A stretch of DNA of 9,021 bases from an uncultured Collinsella sp. Its GTDB lineage: Bacteria; Actinomycetota; Coriobacteriia; Coriobacteriales; Coriobacteriaceae. The stretch is taken from contig URTZ01000078.1 in the NCBI GenBank assembly GCA_900550825.1, positions 1 to 9,021 of the forward strand, given 5' to 3'. Positions 5,140 through 9,021 of this stretch are shown here, piece after piece. The notes beneath the pieces are model-generated. The model did no database searches and was not told where the DNA came from. It saw only the letters and a program-made list of their open reading frames with translations. Position numbers and translations under genes: made by a program. Each line of letters begins with the position of its first letter. Position 1 is the stretch's first letter.

Positions 5140-6570
5140 ATGGCATCGAAGAACCTTTTGCCCGTCGTCGCACTCTGCGGCGCGCTCGCAACCGGAACGC
5201 CTGTCGCCGCTTGGGCGACTCCCGTCATGGCAGACTCCTTACCAGTAGCCCTAAGTTCCGCACCAAATCCGTCGAGCGCCATTGCGTGCGAGCGTTTTTC
5301 GATCGCACAGGCCGCAATCTCGACCTCGGGATGTCTTCGTCGTAATACGGACGGCTCGATAGTCGTGGATATCAAGCGTTCGAACAAGGCAAACGGCTCC
5401 CAGGCGGGGTGCGCCGTCTGCACGTGGCGCTCGGTTGTGCTCGATGCAGATGGCGATCCATGCAATTTAGAGCTGCGCATCGACATCGCTTCGGTCGATG
5501 ACTCGGCGAACGGAGCGAAGGTCGCCTTCGACGGTACGTTTTTCGAGAAAGGAGGCGGTATATGTCTGGGCTGCGCCGCCGCGAATGCAGACGGCACGCA
5601 GCCCACCCTCTCATTCACGACATCGTTGCGACTGACCAAAGCCGACACCGATGCCATCGCGGCGGGAGAAGCGTCCCTGCTGTTCTACGCCGTCAGCGCC
5701 AAAGACACAGACGCTCATTTCGAGAAGCCAGCCGGATCACTCAGCCTTACACGAGGGATAGAGGCAGGCCCTATTGAAATCGATGCCCACGCGCAAAGCA
5801 GGCAACGCATTCTTGCCGACCCGGCGCTTCTCGAAATGGAGTGGAACGGATCCGGAGCCATCGGAATTCTTCCCTCCGCGCTTGACGCCAAGACGCTCCC
5901 CTCAAACGACGAACCCATCAACGCAACCATACAAGAAGAGAGCGCGGACAAAGAAGCAGGTGCGGGCGACACGCCGTCGCCGACAAACAGCATCCCAGCT
6001 TCTCTCGAAGCACCGAATGAGCCCGCTAACGATCCAAACGATCCCGAGCTCGCAGACAGTCTGGGGCTTGCTGATCCTCAAGAGATCGATGAAGGTAACT
6101 GCTGCGTGCTTGCCGCGCTCGACCACACAGAGGTCATCGACGCTGCGAACATCGAAGTTGCCGCTGCCAATCAGCCCGTCCGCAAGTCGGCCATCATCGC
6201 ATTTCCCGAATCCATCGAAGTCGTCTTTTTGCCATCGGGTGAGGTCGTGGCCCCAACACTGCTCACCTTGTTGGGCGCCAAGAATACTCGAAACGAAATT
6301 AAAAAGGTCACGGTTGTCGACCCTGCAACCACCGCCAAGCTGCGTCTATACGCCGTTGCTCCAGATGGAGGCAAGACCTTGGAATTCGATGGCGACACAC
6401 TCCTAGCCTGGCGACGTCTGGACATTATGCAAGACGTCTCGTATCAGATCGAACTCGAAGGGTTTGATCGTGCCCGCGATGCCAATATCATCGCCGCGGC
6501 TATTGAATCCCCACAGCGGCTTATGACACTGCGCTTTGAATACTATCCCTATGTCCCGACAACCACCTGA
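5140..6570 (+). CDS. Large secreted surface protein with paired CxxC motifs
   Basis: This is a 476-residue secreted protein without a recognised family. The signal peptide covers about 1-26 (ends near PVAAWA). An N-terminal region (about 45-235) is strand-rich and contains two CxxC pairs, C91-x2-C94 and C142-x2-C145, plus C50, C65 and C108. These could form disulfides or bind a metal. An acidic, Pro/Asn/Asp-rich linker follows (about 250-315), then a vicinal C321-C322. The C-terminal region (about 345-472) can be lined up by eye with the secreted 199-aa neighbour: FPESIEVVFLPSGEVVAP matches VPTVIPFVAKADGTLQGP in spacing, and both end in a short strand motif. There is no sortase signal or membrane anchor. 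The ATG has AAGGAG 5 nt upstream and lies 18 nt after the preceding stop, making it the last gene of the unit. Gene and secretion are confident; function is unknown. Confidence 0.88.
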   Translation: MASKNLLPVVALCGALATGTPVAAWATPVMADSLPVALSSAPNPSSAIACERFSIAQAAISTSGCLRRNTDGSIVVDIKRSNKANGSQAGCAVCTWRSVVLDADGDPCNLELRIDIASVDDSANGAKVAFDGTFFEKGGGICLGCAAANADGTQPTLSFTTSLRLTKADTDAIAAGEASLLFYAVSAKDTDAHFEKPAGSLSLTRGIEAGPIEIDAHAQSRQRILADPALLEMEWNGSGAIGILPSALDAKTLPSNDEPINATIQEESADKEAGAGDTPSPTNSIPASLEAPNEPANDPNDPELADSLGLADPQEIDEGNCCVLAALDHTEVIDAANIEVAAANQPVRKSAIIAFPESIEVVFLPSGEVVAPTLLTLLGAKNTRNEIKKVTVVDPATTAKLRLYAVAPDGGKTLEFDGDTLLAWRRLDIMQDVSYQIELEGFDRARDANIIAAAIESPQRLMTLRFEYYPYVPTTT

Positions 6571-6593
6571 GGCTTAAATGCTGCGCATCATTC

Positions 6594-6619
6594 CTAATAC
6601 CACTTATATAACGTATTAG
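6594..6619. promoter_or_regulatory. Dyad operator overlapping a possible -10 box upstream of the DUF554 gene
   Basis: CTAATAC (6594-6600) and GTATTAG (6613-6619) are exact reverse complements around a 12-nt AT-rich centre. The centre contains TATAAC (6607-6612), a five-of-six match to a -10 box. No good -35 box is seen upstream. A dyad straddling a -10 box is typical of a repressor site. No U-run follows, so a terminator for the upstream operon is less likely, though the hairpin could weakly serve as one. Confidence 0.35.
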
Positions 6620-6678
6620 ATGAGTCGCGATGTGCCTCGCATTTCGTTCTGCTACGATTGCCACGTTGGCATCAATAC

Positions 6679-6685
6679 AGGAGGG
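6679..6685 (+). promoter_or_regulatory. Ribosome binding site deciding the DUF554 start
   Basis: AGGAGGG lies 3 nt (4 nt from AGGAGG) upstream of the ATG at 6689. The frame is open from an ATG at 6620, but that codon lies beside the putative -10 box, has no ribosome site, and would add 23 residues absent from the family's usual N-terminus. Confidence 0.7.
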
Positions 6686-6688
6686 CTC

Positions 6689-7405
6689 ATGCCGGGCTTG
6701 GGAACAATCATCAACGTTGCGCTTTTAGTTGCGGGCGGTCTTTTGGGATTAGCGGGCGGCCGCTTCATTACACCGCGCATCCAAGACACGCTCATGAAAG
6801 CATCGGGGCTGTGCGTCCTGTTTATCGGCCTGGGCGGCACCATGCAAAAGATGCTCATCATCGATGGAAAGGCGCTAGCGACCACCGGTACCACCATGCT
6901 CATCGTCTCATTTGCGCTCGGTTCGCTCATCGGCGAGGCCATCAACTTGGAGGCCGCCATCGAGAACCTTGGCGAATGGCTCAAGCGCAAGACTGGCAGT
7001 GAGGGCGATAACGAGTTCACCAACGCTTTTGTCTCGACTTCACTCACCGTGTGCATCGGCGCCATGGCCATTGTGGGATCGATCCAGGACGGCCTGCTCG
7101 GCGACTGGTCAACGCTTGCCCTCAAGGGCGCACTGGACTGCATCATCGTCTGCACCATGACGGCCTCGCTTGGCCGCGGCTGTATCTTCTCCGCCCTGCC
7201 CGTCGCCGTGTTCCAAGGAACGATTACGCTGTTTGCCGGCGCGCTCTCCCCCATCATGACCACCGCCGCCCTCGACAGTCTATCGCTCGTGGGGTCTATG
7301 CTCATCTTCTGCGTCGGCGTCAACCTCATCCGTCCTCAGACCTTCCGCACGGCCAATATGCTTCCCTCCGTCGTCATCGCCGTCATCTACGCCCTCCTGT
7401 TCTAA
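6689..7405 (+). CDS. DUF554 family integral membrane protein (YqgA/YdfK type)
   Basis: The product has 238 residues, the usual family length, and is mostly hydrophobic with about six or seven membrane segments. Family features in order are: the start MPGLGTIINVALLVAGG, the Gly-rich turn GLAGGRFITPR (20-30), SLIGEAINLEAAIENLGEWL (79-98) leading into a polar loop with Lys and acidic residues (99-110), the core VCIGAMAIVGSIQDGLLGD (121-139), VFQGTITLFAG (174-184), and GVNLIRPQTFRTANMLPS (210-227). DUF554 proteins are widespread in bacteria; their substrate and role are not established, though a transporter is often presumed. It has its own dyad/promoter region and the downstream gene has its own promoter, so it is probably monocistronic. 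Family assignment is confident; nothing in the context explains its job. Confidence 0.94.
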   Translation: MPGLGTIINVALLVAGGLLGLAGGRFITPRIQDTLMKASGLCVLFIGLGGTMQKMLIIDGKALATTGTTMLIVSFALGSLIGEAINLEAAIENLGEWLKRKTGSEGDNEFTNAFVSTSLTVCIGAMAIVGSIQDGLLGDWSTLALKGALDCIIVCTMTASLGRGCIFSALPVAVFQGTITLFAGALSPIMTTAALDSLSLVGSMLIFCVGVNLIRPQTFRTANMLPSVVIAVIYALLF

Positions 7406-7445
7406 ATCTATCAACGCAGCGGTATCTCGAACATCTGTTTGATGC

Positions 7446-7456
7446 TGTGCTATGAT
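7446..7456 (+). promoter_or_regulatory. Extended -10 promoter for the TerB-N gene
   Basis: The stretch 7446-7456 carries TG, one base, then TATGAT (7451-7456): an extended -10 with five of six consensus bases in the hexamer. A weak -35 (CGAACA, 7428-7433) lies 17 bp upstream. Transcription would start near 7463, leaving a leader of about 30 nt before the GTG. It fits a transcript separate from the DUF554 gene. Confidence 0.5.
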
Positions 7457-7492
7457 ATGAGGTCACCGTAGCTGCGTTCGAGAGGAGGAGCG

Positions 7493-9021
7493 GTGGCCGA
7501 CCAGGACATCAAGATGCTCATCGAGCGCATTATGGCCGAGGCCCGGACCCATCAGTCCGCCCGCTTCTCAAACGAAATCTACGCAGACGAGCCGATTCTC
7601 AAAACCGGCCGACAGATGCAGAATTTCCTCCCCGACCAGTACCGTAAAATGCGCGAGATATCGCGCTGGCAGGATGACCCCAAAGGCGGCGCAGGTCGCT
7701 GGCTTTCGGAAGCCGAGCTTTTTTACCGCCAGGGCCTGCTGATGGCCGACTTTGAGGACGACTGTCCCTACAACGGCACCTTTAAGTCGTACTTTCCCAC
7801 CTACAACGCCATGAGCGACCGGCAGCTGCGCGGCTACTTTACCTGGCGTGCCCAAGTGCGCCACGGAACCGTCGAGGAAACGTCTACGTCCTTTGCCTTT
7901 CTGTATCTCTATGAGCTGATTTGCGGCATTGGCGTAGATAATCCACTCGATGGTTTTAACAAGATCAAGGCTTTTTGGGATGTCTATCGCGCCTTCGAGC
8001 CCGGCATCGACCGGTTTGCGCGCGTGTGGCTGCAAGATTACGCCGTGTTCCACGGGCTCGACCCCAAGCTGCTTCGCGACTCTAAAACCGTCATGTTCGA
8101 TAACGCCCTTATCGAACTGCGGCGCGCGGCACGAGACCTTGTACCGGCACCGTCCGGCCAGACCCCTAAGCGTCGCAAAACCTCCGAGCCCACGCTCCCC
8201 CTTCCGCCCGATGAGGTGCGCGAGGAGCGACTCATGGCCGCCATCAACGCCCTCTCCACGTACAACCTAAGTAGCTCGCGGCTCGACCGCAGCCACCACC
8301 GCGATCTGCGCCACGTGGCATGCGCCGTGTATGTCCGCATGGCGCGCTACTATGACACGCACCGAAAGACCGGCATCGTGGCAAGTTTATTTGGGGAGGA
8401 GACGGCCATGCCCTACACCATGTTTGCCTCGGCCGTATTCTTTGCGCCCGAGCGCCACGAGGACTGCGAATACCGTCTGGACCCCATCCATATCTACCGT
8501 TGCCAAAACGGTTTTTGGGAATGCATGCGGATTCACGGCAGCAGACAAAAGAGCAGCAAACTTGGCGAGATGATGCGCGCCTGCGACCAACGCCTGCGCC
8601 TGGCCCTGGACCCTGCCCATCCCCTGAAGGAAGAAAAGGTCCCCAAATATCTGGCCAAGATTATCGATGACGAGATTGTGGCATGGCTTTCGTGGGACGC
8701 CGCACACCAGCCCGTCAAGATCGATATCGATTTGAGCCAGCTGGGGCACATTCGGAGCGCCGCTGCGCAAACGCGCGAAGCACTTTTAATCGACGAAGAG
8801 CGCGAGGACGATGTGCCCACAGAGGTCGATACGGCGGAATCCGAGCAACCGGAAGCCAAGCCTGCGACCGACGTGATGGGCGAGCCGATCGCGGCGCCTA
8901 CGGAGCGCAACAAAGCTGACGAGCCGACCATCTCAACCGAGCAGTTTGGCGTCGTAGCCCCGCTCCTCGCGCCAGCGCCCGCACCCGCGACGGCCATGTC
9001 CGCCGACACCGCGTCCGCACT
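7493..9021 (+). CDS. TerB N-terminal domain protein (partial, right end outside window)
   Basis: The first 509 residues are visible. After a polar N-terminus, residues about 57-200 match the TerB-N domain: RWLSEAELFYRQG (69-81), TFKSYFPTYNAMSDRQLRGY (96-115), FTWRAQVRHG (116-125), FAFLYLYELICGIGV (134-148). The middle (about 245-400) is an uncharacterised helical region with a Cys-rich patch (C325, C337, C344, C364). Residues 409-434 (KIDIDLSQLGHIRSAAAQTR onward) resemble the beginning of TerB-C, followed by an acidic, Ala/Pro-rich segment running off the edge. TerB-N/TerB-C proteins have been linked by comparative genomics to tellurite-resistance-type stress systems and are often encoded near ATPases and helicases; their biochemistry is not established. 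The start is GTG with AGGAGGAG (7483-7490) just upstream; the next ATG (7514) is too far from it. It has its own promoter, and partner genes would lie downstream. Confidence 0.9.
   Translation, partial: MADQDIKMLIERIMAEARTHQSARFSNEIYADEPILKTGRQMQNFLPDQYRKMREISRWQDDPKGGAGRWLSEAELFYRQGLLMADFEDDCPYNGTFKSYFPTYNAMSDRQLRGYFTWRAQVRHGTVEETSTSFAFLYLYELICGIGVDNPLDGFNKIKAFWDVYRAFEPGIDRFARVWLQDYAVFHGLDPKLLRDSKTVMFDNALIELRRAARDLVPAPSGQTPKRRKTSEPTLPLPPDEVREERLMAAINALSTYNLSSSRLDRSHHRDLRHVACAVYVRMARYYDTHRKTGIVASLFGEETAMPYTMFASAVFFAPERHEDCEYRLDPIHIYRCQNGFWECMRIHGSRQKSSKLGEMMRACDQRLRLALDPAHPLKEEKVPKYLAKIIDDEIVAWLSWDAAHQPVKIDIDLSQLGHIRSAAAQTREALLIDEEREDDVPTEVDTAESEQPEAKPATDVMGEPIAAPTERNKADEPTISTEQFGVVAPLLAPAPAPATAMSADTASA

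Noticed and set aside
6620..6688. Upstream ATG start for the DUF554 gene
   Set aside because: No ribosome site, adjacent to the possible -10 box, and adds 23 residues not typical of DUF554; ATG 6689 has AGGAGG.
6652..7329. 225-codon open frame on the minus strand
   Set aside because: Antisense to the DUF554 gene; Met/Ser/Pro-rich shadow translation without family features.

Overview
The window is GC-rich, densely coded bacterial DNA. Three things suggest a strictly anaerobic, Gram-positive actinobacterium of the Coriobacteriia: a ferredoxin-fused electron-transfer-flavoprotein operon, secreted proteins with an LAxTG-type sortase signal, and strong GGAGG-type ribosome sites with frequent GTG starts. 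My best guess is Collinsella or a close gut relative. The taxon is inferred from style and gene content, not from a marker gene.

Layout. (1) Minus strand, 1-3017: a tight three-gene operon read right to left. It encodes a GlcD-type FAD-linked 2-hydroxyacid (probably lactate) dehydrogenase, EtfB, and EtfA with an N-terminal two-cluster ferredoxin domain (cut by the window edge). This is the gene set of an electron-bifurcating/confurcating lactate dehydrogenase-Etf complex. (2) 3018-3363: a divergent intergenic region with a candidate promoter, a TTGGTC direct repeat and a perfect 8-bp inverted repeat just before the next ribosome site. (3) Plus strand, 3364-6570: five genes, probably one transcription unit. 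They encode a 98-aa protein that looks like a shortened nuclease-fold (DUF559/Vsr-like) domain, a 169-aa membrane-anchored beta-rich extracellular protein, a 199-aa secreted beta-sandwich protein with two TWT(I/V) motifs, a tiny LAQTG sortase-anchored protein overlapping it, and a 476-aa secreted protein with paired CxxC motifs. (4) 6689-7405: a DUF554 (YqgA/YdfK-type) membrane protein behind a dyad that overlaps a possible -10 box. (5) 7493 to the right edge: a TerB-N domain protein with its own extended -10 promoter, running out of the window at the start of a TerB-C-like region.

The most interesting part is the middle cluster. A membrane-anchored beta protein, two secreted proteins that appear to share a domain, and a very small sortase-anchored protein together resemble the Csc/WxL cell-surface clusters of Firmicutes in architecture, though not obviously in sequence. 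I propose it as a Coriobacteriia surface complex of undescribed function. The metabolic operon is recognisable. The TerB-N gene may start a stress or defence locus lying mostly outside the window. No rRNA, tRNA, CRISPR array, insertion sequence or convincing rho-independent terminator was seen.
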